The notes under the pieces: model-generated
Told to the model about the DNA's origin: nothing
Databases searched by the model: none
What the model saw: only the letters and a program-made list of their open reading frames with translations
Program-made: the position numbers and the translations under genes
Shown here: positions 23,897 to 34,023 of the stretch, in pieces
Numbering within the stretch: the stretch's first letter is position 1
Layout: the number at the start of each line of letters is the position of its first letter
Source of the DNA: UBA6115 sp964346355
Lineage (GTDB): Bacteria; Bacillota; Clostridia; Christensenellales; Aristaeellaceae
Reading direction: 5' to 3'
Assembly (NCBI GenBank): GCA_964346355.1
Contig: CAYFUH010000007.1
Span: 1-58,940 of the forward strand
Length of the DNA stretch: 58,940 nucleotides

Positions 23897-26149
23897 ATGA
23901 AATTTACAGATGGATACTGGATGACTCGGCCCGAGTTTGACATGAACTACGCTGCGGAGGTCTACCAGGTCAAGGCGGATGACAGGTGCCTGACCATCCT
24001 GGCGGCTACCCGGCATGTGCGCGGCAACAAGGGCGCCGCCTTGAACATGCCCACCCTGGAGGTGGAGCTATCCACCCCCATGGAAGGCGTCCTGTGCGTG
24101 CAGGTGACGCACTTTAAGGGCGCCTTGCCCAACCGGCCGGTGTTTGAGATGAACCGTGCGCAGATCCCGGCAGACATCAGACAGGACGGTGATACCTGGC
24201 GCATTAAAAGCGGCGCACTGGCTGCGCAAATTGATACAGGCGCGGGCTGGCAGGTTGATTTTACGGCACATGGCAAGCCGCTCACCGCCAGCGGCTATCA
24301 TGGCATGGCGCATGCCCTCAACAAGGAAACGGGCAAGACCTACCTGTCCGATTCCCTGATGCTGGATGTGGGCGAGTGGGTCTATGGCCTGGGCGAGTAT
24401 TTTACGCCCTATCTAAAAAACGGCCAGACAGTGGACATCTGGAACGCGGATGGCGGCACGGCCAGCGAGCAAGCCTACAAAACCGTGCCCTTTTATATGA
24501 CCAACCGCGGCTACGGCGTGCTGGTGGATGATACGGCTGACGTTTCCTTTGAAATTGGCAGTGAGAAGGTGGAGCGGGTGCAGTTCTCCGTCCCCGGCGA
24601 GACGCTGCGCTATTACCTCATTTATGGGCCGCACCCCAAGCAGGTGCTGGCGCGCTATACCGCGCTCACAGGCCGCCCCGCGCTGCCGCCGGCCTGGTCC
24701 TTTGGCTTGTGGCTGTCCACCAGCTTCACCACCGAATATGACGAGCAGACGGTCAACCACTTCATCAACGGCATGGCGGCGCGGGACATCCCGCTTTCCG
24801 TCTTCCACTTTGACTGTCACTGGATGCGCGGTTTGCACTGGACGGATTTTGTGTGGGACCCTGCCACCTTCCCGGATCCGGAAGGCATGCTTGCGCGCTA
24901 TCACGACAAGGGCATCAAAATCTGCGTGTGGATTAACCCCTACATCGCCCAGGCAGGGGACCTGTTTGATGAAGGGCTCAAGAAGGGCTACTTCATTAAA
25001 AAGACGGATGGCAGCGTCTGGCAGTCCGACCTGTGGCAGGCGGGCATGGCCATTGTGGATTTCACCAACCCGGACGCCTGCGCCTGGTATAAGGGACACC
25101 TGAAGCGCTTGCTCAACCAGGGTGTGGATTGCTTTAAGACCGACTTTGGTGAACGGATTCCGGTACGGGATATCCAATATCATGACGGCAGCGACCCTTT
25201 GCGCATGCACAATTATTATTCCTATCTGTACAACAAGCTGGTGTTTGACACCATCAAGGAGGTGCGCGGCGATGGCGAGGCTGTCCTCTTCGCGCGCAGC
25301 GCGACGGCAGGCGGACAGCGCTTCCCGGCGCACTGGGGCGGGGATTGCAGCGCCACCTATGTCTCCATGGCGGAAACGCTGCGCGGCGGCTTGTCGCTTG
25401 CCCACTGCGGCTTTGGTTTTTGGAGCCATGACATCTCGGGCTTTGAGCAGACCGCGCCGGCGGATGTCTACAAGCGCTGGTCCGCCTTCGGCTTGCTGTC
25501 CAGCCATAGCCGGCTGCACGGCTCTTCCAGCTACCGGGTGCCCTGGCTGTTTGATGAGGAATCAGTTGACGTGCTGCGGCATTTCACCCGGCTGAAGTGC
25601 CGGCTGATGCCCTATTTGTTCGCGGCCGCGGTGGAGGCGCACGAGCAGGGCATCCCCATGCTGCGGCCCATGATGATGGAGTTTCCGGAGGACCTTACCG
25701 CCCAGATGCTGGACCGCCAGTACATGCTGGGCGAAAACCTGTTGGTTGCGCCCGTGTTTACAAAGTCCGGGGAGGTGGCGTACTACCTGCCCGGGGGCGC
25801 GTGGGTCAATTTGCTGGATGATCGGGTGGTAACTGGCGCCAGCTGGCACAAGGAGCAGCATGGCTTTTTGTCCCTGCCGCTCTTGGTCCGCCCCAATGCG
25901 GTGATCCCCTTAGGCGCTGTGGACAGCCGGCCGGATTACGACTATCTGGACGGTCTCACCCTGCACGCCTTCTCCATTGAGGACGGCAAATCGGTCACCG
26001 TGCGCATCCCCGACCTTTCCGGCAAGACCGCCGCGGTGTTCAAACTGGCTCGCTCGGGGGATACCCTGCGCGTGACAAGCGATTCCACCAAGCCGTTTAA
26101 AGTGGTATTGCACAATATGGAGGACCTTGGCGTACACATTGTGGACTGA
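23897..26149 (+). CDS. yicI: GH31 alpha-xylosidase
   Basis: A 750-residue glycoside hydrolase family 31 enzyme close to E. coli YicI, which releases alpha-linked xylose from xyloglucan fragments such as isoprimeverose. The nucleophile Asp lies in KTDFGERIP (D416) and the acid/base Asp in HWGGDC (D483), positions nearly identical to YicI. FHFDCHWM and VWINPYIAQ mark the barrel. There is no signal peptide, so it is cytosolic and needs an importer, probably the GPH protein encoded next, as in yicJ-yicI. Confidence 0.94.
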   Translation: MKFTDGYWMTRPEFDMNYAAEVYQVKADDRCLTILAATRHVRGNKGAALNMPTLEVELSTPMEGVLCVQVTHFKGALPNRPVFEMNRAQIPADIRQDGDTWRIKSGALAAQIDTGAGWQVDFTAHGKPLTASGYHGMAHALNKETGKTYLSDSLMLDVGEWVYGLGEYFTPYLKNGQTVDIWNADGGTASEQAYKTVPFYMTNRGYGVLVDDTADVSFEIGSEKVERVQFSVPGETLRYYLIYGPHPKQVLARYTALTGRPALPPAWSFGLWLSTSFTTEYDEQTVNHFINGMAARDIPLSVFHFDCHWMRGLHWTDFVWDPATFPDPEGMLARYHDKGIKICVWINPYIAQAGDLFDEGLKKGYFIKKTDGSVWQSDLWQAGMAIVDFTNPDACAWYKGHLKRLLNQGVDCFKTDFGERIPVRDIQYHDGSDPLRMHNYYSYLYNKLVFDTIKEVRGDGEAVLFARSATAGGQRFPAHWGGDCSATYVSMAETLRGGLSLAHCGFGFWSHDISGFEQTAPADVYKRWSAFGLLSSHSRLHGSSSYRVPWLFDEESVDVLRHFTRLKCRLMPYLFAAAVEAHEQGIPMLRPMMMEFPEDLTAQMLDRQYMLGENLLVAPVFTKSGEVAYYLPGGAWVNLLDDRVVTGASWHKEQHGFLSLPLLVRPNAVIPLGAVDSRPDYDYLDGLTLHAFSIEDGKSVTVRIPDLSGKTAAVFKLARSGDTLRVTSDSTKPFKVVLHNMEDLGVHIVD

Positions 26150-26168
26150 CGCGAAAAAGGAGGTTATC

Positions 26169-27605
26169 ATGACCCACCAGAAGGAAAACAAGCCCCTCAA
26201 ACTGCCGGAGCTCTTGTTGTTTGCCAGTGCGGATATGTTTGGCGGCGGCGGGTAAACCATCCTGTCTGTCATCTACCTGGTCTTTTTAACCAACATCCTG
26301 GGCATCTCGCCGGCCTGGGCGGGCGCGGTCATCATGGTGGCCAAGGCCTGGGATGCCCTCTCCGACCCTTTGATGGGCCTTATCTCGGATAACACCCGCA
26401 GCCGCTTTGGCCGGCGCAAGCCCTACCTGGTCATGGGCGGCGCGCTGCTGATTGTGTCCATGGGCCTATTGTGGCTGCCGGTGCGCTTTGAGACTGCTAT
26501 TTTGCAGATTGTCTATGTCACCTTTACCTATTTGCTCTATTCCACGGTGTCCACGGTCATCTCGGTGCCCTACAGCTCGCTGAGCACAGAGATCACCACG
26601 GATTTTTCTGCCAGAAACCGCGTCAACATGATGCGCCTGGTGTTCTCTCTTTTTGCGACAGCCATCTGCACCGTGGTGCCGACCATGCTATTCAACCAGC
26701 TGGACAAGGGCAGCCTGCCGCTGAACACTTTCTACCTGCTCATCGCCTTTGGGTTTGGCCTGCTGTTTGCCCTGCCCAATATCCTGGCAGGCCTTGTTGC
26801 CAAAGAGCGCGTGCCCTATGAGCAGACCAAGCGCAGTTTTTCCTTGCGCGTTATGTGGGAACCGCTGAAGGTGCGCGCCTTCCGCAAGCTGCTGGCGCTG
26901 TATTTGTGCCAGAGCATCACCCTGGACATCGTGTCCGCGGTGGTCATCTACTACGGCTTGTACGTGGTGCCGGGCATCAGCTCCACCGTCTTTTTGGGCA
27001 CCTTTTTGGGCATGCAGCTGGTGCTGTTCCCCTTTTTGATGCGCCTGGTGGACCGGGTGCCCAAGCCCACCATCTACCGCTTTGGCCTGCCGCTGTCCAT
27101 GCTGGGCGCGCTGGGTATCGCCCTCTTCCCAAGGGAGGGCTCACCCCTTTTGCTGTATGTCATCACCGGGCTTACTGCGCTTGGTTTCGCGGGCGCGCAG
27201 ACCATGAGCTGGATCATGTTCCCGGATGTGGTGGACATTGGCGAATTATCGCTCAAACAGCGCAACACGGGTTCCTTCAGCGGCGCGATGACCTTTGTGC
27301 GAAAAGCCAGCTCTGCCATTGCCATTTTCCTCATCGGCGTGCTGCTGAGCCTCTCGGGATTCGTTAAACCCACATTGGAAATCGCCAAACCCATCCAGCC
27401 GGACACCATCCTGCTTACCATCAGGCTTATTATCCTCATGGCATTTGTCCTCTTCATGGGAACAGCCTGGTCAATCGCCCGGCGCTTTGCCCTTAGCCCC
27501 GAATTATCAAAGCGCGTCAAGCACTTGCTGGAACGCGAGCGGAATGGTATCTTAACAGCGGAAGAAGACACGGAAAAAGAAGCGGTTGTTAAGCAACTTG
27601 GATAG
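26169..27605 (+). pseudogene. GPH-family sugar:cation symporter interrupted by an in-frame TAA
   Basis: From the ATG at 26169 (AAGGAGG upstream) the frame gives MTHQKENKPLKLPELLLFAS and ADMFGGGG, then TAA at 26253-26255, then 450 codons without another stop to TAG at 27603-27605. The second part is a typical glycoside-pentoside-hexuronide symporter (AWDALSDPLMGLISDNTRSR, ~11 helices). The stop falls within the first helix at a place where Gln (CAA) would fit. Either the gene is newly inactivated, or the base is a sequencing or assembly error, or a variant. Placement between the alpha-xylosidase and araA points to uptake of xylosides or arabinosides. Confidence 0.85.
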
Positions 27606-27648
27606 TTGAATTGGACAAATAAAATGCATTGAACAGAAAGGACACACC

Positions 27649-29142
27649 ATGAACAGCAAACAGTATCAATTTTGGTTTTGTGTAGGCTCCCAGGACCTGT
27701 ACGGCGAGGAATGCCTGCGCAATGTGGCAGAGCACGCCCAGGTGATGGTCAAGGAAATCAACGATTCCGGTGACCTGCCCTTCCCCCTGGTGTATAAGCC
27801 CGTCCTGATTACGGCGGAGATGATCCACCGCACCTTCAAGGAAGCGGGAGAGGACGACACCTGTGCCGGCGTGATCACCTGGATGCACACCTTCTCGCCC
27901 GCCAAGTCCTGGATCAAGGGGCTTTTAGCCAACACCAAGCCGCTGATGCACCTGCACACCCAGTTTAATGAGGCGATTCCCTATGACGAAATCGACATGG
28001 ACTTCATGAACGAAAACCAGTCCGCCCACGGCGGGCGCGAGTACGGGCACATCGTCACCCGCATGGGTTTGGCACGCAAGGTGATCGCGGGGCACTGGCG
28101 CAATGAGGGCGTGCGCCGGCGCATCGCCTCCTGGATGCGCACCGCGGTGGGCATTGTGGAAAGCAGCCGCTTGCGCGTGATGCGTGTGGCGGACAACATG
28201 CGCAATGTGGCCGTCACCGAGGGTGACAAGGTGGAAGCGCAGCTCAAGTTTGGCTGGGAGGTGGATGCCTGGCCGGTAACGGAGCTGGCGCACGCGGTGG
28301 CCGCTGTCTCCGCCAGTGATACCAATGCCCTGGTGGATGAGTATTATGACACCTATGACATCATCTTAGACGGCCGGGATAAGGACGAGTTCCGCCGCCA
28401 TGTGGCAGTCCAGGCGCAGATTGAGCTGGGCTTTGAGCGCTTCTTGAAGGAGAAGGACTACCACGCCATTGTCACCCATTTTGATGACCTGGGCACGCTG
28501 CAGCAGCTGCCGGGGCTGGCCATTCAGCGCTTGATGAGCAAGGGCTACGGCTTTGGCGCGGAAGGTGACTGGAAAACCGCTGCCATGGTGCGCCTGATGA
28601 AACTGATGACGGCGGACATCAAAAACGCCAAGGGCACCTCCATGCTGGAGGACTACACCTACCACCTGGTGCCCGGGCAGGAGGGAATCTTGCAGGCGCA
28701 TATGCTGGAAATCTGCCCCAGCCTGGCTGATGGCAAGCCGGCCATCCGCTGCCAACCGCTCACCATGGGCAACAAGGAAGACCCGGCACGCCTGGTCTTC
28801 ACCTCAAAGACTGGCCCCGGCGTCGCCGTGTCCCTGATTGACCTGGGCACGCGCTTCCGCCTGATTGTGGCGGGTGTGGATTGTCTGGCCAACGAAAAAC
28901 CTATGCCCAAACTGCCGGTGGCCACCGTGTTTTGGAAGCCGCAGCCGGATTTCACCACTGGTGTTGAAGCCTGGATTTTGGCCGGCGGCGCGCACCATAC
29001 CGCCTTTAGCTATGACCTGACTGTTGAGCAGATGGTGGACTGGGCCGAGCACATGGGCATTGAAGCCCTGGTGATTGATCAGCACACTACCCTGCGCACC
29101 TTCAAGCAGGAGATTTTGCTGGGCAACGCGGTTTACCGCTAA
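27649..29142 (+). CDS. araA: L-arabinose isomerase
   Basis: A 497-residue enzyme converting L-arabinose to L-ribulose in the cytosol. It begins KQYQFWFCVGSQDLYGEECL, as in the family (FVxGSQxLYG). ITWMHTFSPAKSWIKG, the metal-site region GEGDW-like GFGAEGDWKTAAM, and ILAGGAHHTAFSYDL with the conserved His are present. The length is the family norm. It forms araA-kinase-araD with the two genes after it. Confidence 0.95.
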   Translation: MNSKQYQFWFCVGSQDLYGEECLRNVAEHAQVMVKEINDSGDLPFPLVYKPVLITAEMIHRTFKEAGEDDTCAGVITWMHTFSPAKSWIKGLLANTKPLMHLHTQFNEAIPYDEIDMDFMNENQSAHGGREYGHIVTRMGLARKVIAGHWRNEGVRRRIASWMRTAVGIVESSRLRVMRVADNMRNVAVTEGDKVEAQLKFGWEVDAWPVTELAHAVAAVSASDTNALVDEYYDTYDIILDGRDKDEFRRHVAVQAQIELGFERFLKEKDYHAIVTHFDDLGTLQQLPGLAIQRLMSKGYGFGAEGDWKTAAMVRLMKLMTADIKNAKGTSMLEDYTYHLVPGQEGILQAHMLEICPSLADGKPAIRCQPLTMGNKEDPARLVFTSKTGPGVAVSLIDLGTRFRLIVAGVDCLANEKPMPKLPVATVFWKPQPDFTTGVEAWILAGGAHHTAFSYDLTVEQMVDWAEHMGIEALVIDQHTTLRTFKQEILLGNAVYR

Positions 29143-29163
29143 GATGGGGGAAAGGAACCTTCC

Positions 29164-30747
29164 ATGAGCCATAAGGAATACATAGAACAAGGCCAGCTGT
29201 ACCTGGGGATTGAGCTGGGCAGCACCCGCATCAAGGCGGTGCTGATTGGCCCGGACCATCAACTGATCGCCTCCGGCGCCCATAATTGGGAAAACCAGTT
29301 TGAAAACGGCGTGTGGACCTATGATCTGCAAGCTGTGCGCGCGGGGGTGCAGGCGGCCTACCAGGATGTGTCAAAGCAGGTCAAGGATGCATATAGCCTG
29401 CCCATCCGCAAGCTTGCCGGCATCGGCGTCTCCGCCATGATGCACGGCTATTTGGTGTTTGACGCGCAGGACAAACTGCTCACACCCTTTCGCACCTGGC
29501 GCAACACCATGACCGCGCAGGCGGCGGAGTACCTGAGCGGGCTGTTTCAGTTCTCCATCCCGCAGCGCTGGTGCATCGCGCACCTGTATCAAGCCATTTT
29601 AAACGATGAAGCGCACGTGAAGGACATCCGCCACATGACCACGCTGGCGGGCTATGTCCACTTCCTGCTCTCGGGCGAGAAGGTGCTGGGCCTGGGGGAC
29701 GCTTCCGGCGTCTTCCCGCTGGACGATGAGGGCACCTACGACAAGGCGCGCATCGAACAATTTGATGCCTTAATCAAGGACAAGGGCTACCCCTGGGCAC
29801 TGTCCGACCTGCTGCCCCAACACAAAACCGCGGGCGAGGAAGCGGGCAGACTGACCGAAGCAGGCGCCCGCCTGCTGGATCCATCCGGCAGCCTTTTGCC
29901 CGGCGCGCCCCTGTGCCCGCCGGAGGGCGACGCCGGCACCGGCATGGTGGCCACCAACGCGGTTGTGCCGGGCACCGGCAATGTGTCCGCGGGCACTTCC
30001 ATCTTTGCCATGATCGTGCTGCCGCACAGCCTCAAAAAACTGCACCCGGAGATTGACATCGTCTGCACGCCTGACGGCAGCCCGGTGGCGATGGTGCACT
30101 GCAACAACGGCACCACGGACTTAAACACCTGGATTGCGCTGTTGGCGGATTTCCAGCAGGCAATCGGGCAAACGCCCGCGCGGGGAACGCTCTATCAGGC
30201 CTTCTTTGACGCGGCGCTCAAAGGAGATGCGGACGCGGGCGGCGTGCTTACCTGCGGCTATTACTCCGGGGAGCACATCACAGGCTTTGAGGAAGGCCGG
30301 CCGATGCTTGTCCAATTGCCGGACAGCAAGCTGTCCTTTGCCAACCTGGCGCGCAGCATCCTGATGACCAACCTGGCTACCCTCAAAATCGGCATGGAAG
30401 CGCTGGAGGAGGAGCAGGTACAGATCACGCGCATCCTGGGCCACGGCGGTCTGTACAAGGACAACACCGCAGGCCAGCGCCTGACAGCGGCAGCCCTTAT
30501 GACGCCCGTCTGCGTCATGGAAACGGCCAATGAAGGCGGCGCCTGGGGCATCGCCCTGCTGGCGGCTTATATGGCGCAGAAAAAGCCGGGTGAGTCGCTT
30601 GGGGATTACCTGGATGCCCGCGTGTTTCATCAGATGAAAATGAAGGAAATCGCGCCGGAGGATGCGGACGTGCGCGGCTTTGAAAACTACATGAACCGCT
30701 TCAAGGCGCTGCTTTTGGTGGAGCGCTGCGCTGTGGACCATCTGTGA
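29164..30747 (+). CDS. araB: FGGY sugar kinase, probable L-ribulokinase
   Basis: A 527-residue FGGY kinase with the N-terminal phosphate motif LGIELGSTRIKAVLIG and the C-terminal nucleotide-site ILGHGGLYKDN and ETANEGGAWGIALLAAY. It is not of the E. coli AraB type; sequence style is closer to the xylulokinase-like branch. Because it sits between araA and araD, L-ribulose is the most likely substrate. Symbol given by context. Confidence 0.85.
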   Translation: MSHKEYIEQGQLYLGIELGSTRIKAVLIGPDHQLIASGAHNWENQFENGVWTYDLQAVRAGVQAAYQDVSKQVKDAYSLPIRKLAGIGVSAMMHGYLVFDAQDKLLTPFRTWRNTMTAQAAEYLSGLFQFSIPQRWCIAHLYQAILNDEAHVKDIRHMTTLAGYVHFLLSGEKVLGLGDASGVFPLDDEGTYDKARIEQFDALIKDKGYPWALSDLLPQHKTAGEEAGRLTEAGARLLDPSGSLLPGAPLCPPEGDAGTGMVATNAVVPGTGNVSAGTSIFAMIVLPHSLKKLHPEIDIVCTPDGSPVAMVHCNNGTTDLNTWIALLADFQQAIGQTPARGTLYQAFFDAALKGDADAGGVLTCGYYSGEHITGFEEGRPMLVQLPDSKLSFANLARSILMTNLATLKIGMEALEEEQVQITRILGHGGLYKDNTAGQRLTAAALMTPVCVMETANEGGAWGIALLAAYMAQKKPGESLGDYLDARVFHQMKMKEIAPEDADVRGFENYMNRFKALLLVERCAVDHL

Positions 30748-30757
30748 GGACGACCTT

Positions 30758-31459
30758 ATGTTAAAAGAACTGAAAAAACAGGTCTTGCTGGCCAACCTGG
30801 CGCTGCCGGCGCAGGGTCTGGTGAAGTATACGTGGGGCAATGTCAGCGCGAAGGATCCCAAAACCGGATTAGTGGTGATCAAGCCCAGCGGCGTGCCCTA
30901 TGAGGACATGACCGAAGACGACATGGTGGTGCTGGACATGGACGGGCAGGTGGTGCAGGGCAGTCTGCGCCCCTCCTCTGACGCGCCGACCCATCTGGCG
31001 CTCTACCGCGCTTTTGCGCAGATTGGCGGCATTGTGCACACGCATTCGCCGGAAGCCACCGCCTGGGCGCAGGCGGGGATGGACATTCCCCTGTACGGCA
31101 CCACGCACGCGGACCATTTTGCCGATGCCATCCCCTGCGCGCGCCCCTTGACGGCTGAGGAAATCCATGGCGAGTATGAGAAAAACACCGGCCTGGTGAT
31201 GATTGAAACCATCAAAACCCGCGGCATCGATGTCATGCACATCCCGGCCATGCTGTGCGCCTCCCACGGCTGCTTCGCCTGGGGCAAAGACGCGATGGAC
31301 GCGGTGCAAAACGCAGGCGTGCTGGAGGAGGTGGCCAGGATGGCGCGGCTGACCCGGCAGATCAACCCGCAGGTCAGACCCGCCGCAGAGGCGCTGCGCG
31401 ACAAGCATTTCTACCGCAAGCATGGTGCAAATGCCTATTACGGCCAAGAGAAGAAATAG
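30758..31459 (+). CDS. araD: L-ribulose-5-phosphate 4-epimerase
   Basis: A 233-residue class II aldolase-fold epimerase that makes D-xylulose 5-phosphate for the pentose phosphate pathway. TWGNVSAKDPKTGLVVIKPS, the zinc ligands in IVHTHSPEATAWAQ, the PLYGTTHADHFAD segment and the catalytic-tail HGANAYYGQ are visible. The start at 30758 lies 10 bp after the kinase stop. A terminator follows. Confidence 0.95.
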   Translation: MLKELKKQVLLANLALPAQGLVKYTWGNVSAKDPKTGLVVIKPSGVPYEDMTEDDMVVLDMDGQVVQGSLRPSSDAPTHLALYRAFAQIGGIVHTHSPEATAWAQAGMDIPLYGTTHADHFADAIPCARPLTAEEIHGEYEKNTGLVMIETIKTRGIDVMHIPAMLCASHGCFAWGKDAMDAVQNAGVLEEVARMARLTRQINPQVRPAAEALRDKHFYRKHGANAYYGQEKK

Positions 31460-31474
31460 CAAATCGGAGCACGA

Positions 31475-31512
31475 AAAAAGACTTGAACACATCAGATCGT
31501 TCAAGTCTTTTT
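31475..31512. terminator. Bidirectional terminator between araD and the SGNH gene
   Basis: A perfect 14-bp stem (AAAAAGACTTGAAC with its complement) and a 10-nt loop. Confidence 0.93.
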
Positions 31513-31528
31513 CATTAGTGTGCACAGT

Positions 31529-32170
31529 TTAGCCCAGGATTTCCTTTACCTTGGCTGTCAAGGCTTTCGCAAAGCGCTCGTTGCTGGCCAGGTCAAAATG
31601 CATGAAGTCGCCAAAGGCGGGGGTGACATGGGGGTTGGCGTCCATGTACTCACAGCCCAATTCCGCTGCCAGCGCTTCAAACAGGCCGGGCAGCTCACGG
31701 CTTTTTTCCACACAGCCAGCACCCATCCCAGGCGCCACGGTATCCACATCGTACAGGCGTTCATCAATGATGATGGGTGCGACAACCAGGATGCGCGGCT
31801 GCCCGTTCCACAGTTCCAGCCCCTTGGCTTTGTTCACCAGGCGGCGCAGGCCGTCGGTGATGTTGCGGCCGGTGGCGGCAAAACGCTCCTTGGTGTCGTT
31901 GGTGCCCAGCATGATGACCAGCAAATCCAGCGGGCAGTGGGCGGACATGGCGGGCAGCAGGTGGGTAAGGCCGTTTAAGCCCTCATTGAGCGGGTCTTCA
32001 AACACAGTGGTGCGGCCGTTTAAGCCGGCTTCACCAATCAGGTAGTCCTCGCCCAGCATCACGCCCAGGCGCTGCGTCCAGCGCACATCGTCATCATAGC
32101 GGCCGCCGGTTGCAGCGTTATACCCCCAGGTGTTGGAGTCGCCGTAGCACAGGATGTGTTTCTTCTTCAT
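31529..32170 (-). CDS. SGNH/GDSL-family esterase
   Basis: A 213-residue cytosolic lipase/esterase. Block I is ILCYGDSNTWGY (catalytic Ser), block II the GLNGRTTVFEDP region (Gly), block III MLGTND (Asn) and the C-terminal block V a DFMHFD variant of DxxH (catalytic His). Closest in style to arylesterase or rhamnogalacturonan acetylesterase-like proteins. As the last gene after an aldolase of the NanA type and a sugar importer, it may remove O-acetyl groups from the imported sugar acid; this is inference. Confidence 0.88.
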   Translation of the reverse strand: MKKKHILCYGDSNTWGYNAATGGRYDDDVRWTQRLGVMLGEDYLIGEAGLNGRTTVFEDPLNEGLNGLTHLLPAMSAHCPLDLLVIMLGTNDTKERFAATGRNITDGLRRLVNKAKGLELWNGQPRILVVAPIIIDERLYDVDTVAPGMGAGCVEKSRELPGLFEALAAELGCEYMDANPHVTPAFGDFMHFDLASNERFAKALTAKVKEILG

Positions 32171-32188
32171 GATAAATGGCCTTTCTGG

Positions 32189-33112
32189 TTAGATGCCCAG
32201 GTATTTCTTTTCAGTGTCGCGCAGCATCTTCTCGCACACGTCAATCTGCTTCATGTCCTCAGGGATCAGGGCGGGGAAGGGCGGGCGGACGGATCCGCAG
32301 TTGACGCCCTTTCTGCGCAGCAGCTCCTTGATGACCGCGTACATGCTGCCGTGGCAGGCGCACATGGCATAGATGATGCGGCAGATGTGATACTGCAGCT
32401 CCCTGGCTTCGTCCAGTTTGCCATCGATGAAAAGCTGATTGGCTTTGAGGAAAAGCCCCGGCATCACCCCATAGGTGCCGCCGATGCCGCCGCAGGCGCC
32501 CATCATGCGCCCGGCGATAAACTGCTCATCCGGCCCGTTGAACACGCACAGCTGGCCTGCGCCTTCATCCACAAACATCTGGATGTCCTGCACCGGCATG
32601 GAGGAGTTTTTCACCCCCACCACGCGCGGGTTTTTCATCATTTCACGAAGCAGCGGCAGCGTCAGCGCGGTGCCGGCTAACTGCGGGATGTTGTAGATGA
32701 TGAAGTCTGTATTGGGCGCGGCTGCGGAAATATCATTCCAGTATTTCGCGATGGCATGCTCGGGCAGGCGGAAGTAAATCGGCGGGATGGACGCGATGGC
32801 GTCCACGCCCAGTGACTCTGCGTGGCGCGCCAGCTCCATGGAGTCTCGGGTGGAATTGGCTGCGACATGCGCGATGATAACCATCTTGCCGCCCACCGCC
32901 TCCATCACCTGCTCCAGTACCAGTTTGCGCTCCTTGACGCTTAAGTAGATGCACTCACCGGAGGAGCCGTTGACATACAGTCCTTGGACGCCCTGGGCCA
33001 GGAAATGCCGGGCCAAGGCCTGGGTGCGCGTCGCGCTGATCTCGCCCAGGTCGTCATAGCAGGCGTAAAAGGCGGGAATAATGCCGTGGTATTTGTCAAG
33101 TTTGTTTGCCAT
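32189..33112 (-). CDS. nanA: DHDPS-family aldolase, N-acetylneuraminate-lyase-like
   Basis: A 307-residue Schiff-base (beta/alpha)8 aldolase. GLYVNGSSGECIYLSVKERK, the catalytic Tyr in IIYNIPQLAGT and the Schiff-base Lys in GVKNSS are present, followed by GACGGIGGTYGVMPGLF. The GSSGE and YNIP forms are those of sialic acid lyases rather than DapA, but other 2-keto-3-deoxy acid aldolases share them. The start at 33112 (MANKLDKY) follows AAAGGAA. Its genes partners are a sugar ABC importer and an esterase, so it should cleave the imported compound. Confidence 0.82.
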   Translation of the reverse strand: MANKLDKYHGIIPAFYACYDDLGEISATRTQALARHFLAQGVQGLYVNGSSGECIYLSVKERKLVLEQVMEAVGGKMVIIAHVAANSTRDSMELARHAESLGVDAIASIPPIYFRLPEHAIAKYWNDISAAAPNTDFIIYNIPQLAGTALTLPLLREMMKNPRVVGVKNSSMPVQDIQMFVDEGAGQLCVFNGPDEQFIAGRMMGACGGIGGTYGVMPGLFLKANQLFIDGKLDEARELQYHICRIIYAMCACHGSMYAVIKELLRRKGVNCGSVRPPFPALIPEDMKQIDVCEKMLRDTEKKYLGI

Positions 33113-33126
33113 GTTCTGTTCCTTTC

Positions 33127-34011
33127 TCATCCTTTGACGGCGCCCAGCGCAATGCCCTGGGTGAAGTATTTCTGGAAGACTGCAAAAATCAGCACGATGG
33201 GCACAGAGCCCAGGGTGGCGCCCGCCATGATGAGGCCGTAGTTGATGCCAAACTCTGCCTGCAGGGTGGCGATGCCCAGGGCGATGGACAGGTTGCGCCT
33301 GGAGGTGAGCATCACCAGCTGCATCATGTAGTCATTCCATACGATGATAAAGGTGAAGATGGCCAGTGCGCCAAAGGCAGGCTTTAACATGGGCACAACG
33401 ATGCGCAAAAAGGTGTTTACTTCACCTGCGCCGTCGATGCGGGCTGCCTCCATCATTTCCCCGGGGATGCCCTCGGAAAACTGCTTCATCATGAAGATGC
33501 CGAAAGGCCAGCCCACGCTGGGCAGAATCACAGCCCAGAGGGTGTCAGACAGCCTCAGGGTGTTCATCATGCGCACCAGAGGAATTAAGATGGCCTGGCG
33601 GGGCAGGGCCATGGCGGCTACCAGCAGGGAGAAGAGGGCTACCCGGCCAGGGAAGCGCTTCTTCGCCAGCACATAGCCGGCCATGGAGGACACGATGCAC
33701 ACCAGCACCATGGCGCACAAGGACATGAAGGCCGAGTTGAACAGCCACTGCCAGGCGGGCTCCATGAACAACCGCTGGTAATGGGTGGTGGTGGGGTCCA
33801 GGGGGAAGAAATGCGGCGGAATCAGGTTGATTTCCGCTGCGCTCTTGAAGGAGCCGGTGATAATCCAGTAAAAGGGGAAGATAAACAGCAGGGCCACCAG
33901 CACCAGGATGATGGTCATGAGGATCATATAGGGGGAGCGCATGTTGCGCTGTTCCTTGGTGATGGTGTTGAAGTAGCGCTCTTCCTTATTGCTCGCAGAT
34001 AGATTGCTCAT
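33127..34011 (-). CDS. Carbohydrate ABC transporter permease, MalG type
   Basis: A 294-residue permease with about six helices and the EAA loop EMMEAARIDGAGEVNTFLRIVVPML. The N-terminal ~25 residues are cytoplasmic. It ends QKYFTQGIALGAVKG, a typical MalG terminus. Encoded 12 bp after its partner permease; both serve the binding protein at 35067-36347. No ATPase gene is in the cluster, so a shared MsmK/UgpC-type ATPase elsewhere is probably used. Confidence 0.93.
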   Translation of the reverse strand: MSNLSASNKEERYFNTITKEQRNMRSPYMILMTIILVLVALLFIFPFYWIITGSFKSAAEINLIPPHFFPLDPTTTHYQRLFMEPAWQWLFNSAFMSLCAMVLVCIVSSMAGYVLAKKRFPGRVALFSLLVAAMALPRQAILIPLVRMMNTLRLSDTLWAVILPSVGWPFGIFMMKQFSEGIPGEMMEAARIDGAGEVNTFLRIVVPMLKPAFGALAIFTFIIVWNDYMMQLVMLTSRRNLSIALGIATLQAEFGINYGLIMAGATLGSVPIVLIFAVFQKYFTQGIALGAVKG

Positions 34012-34023
34012 GTCTTGTCCTCC

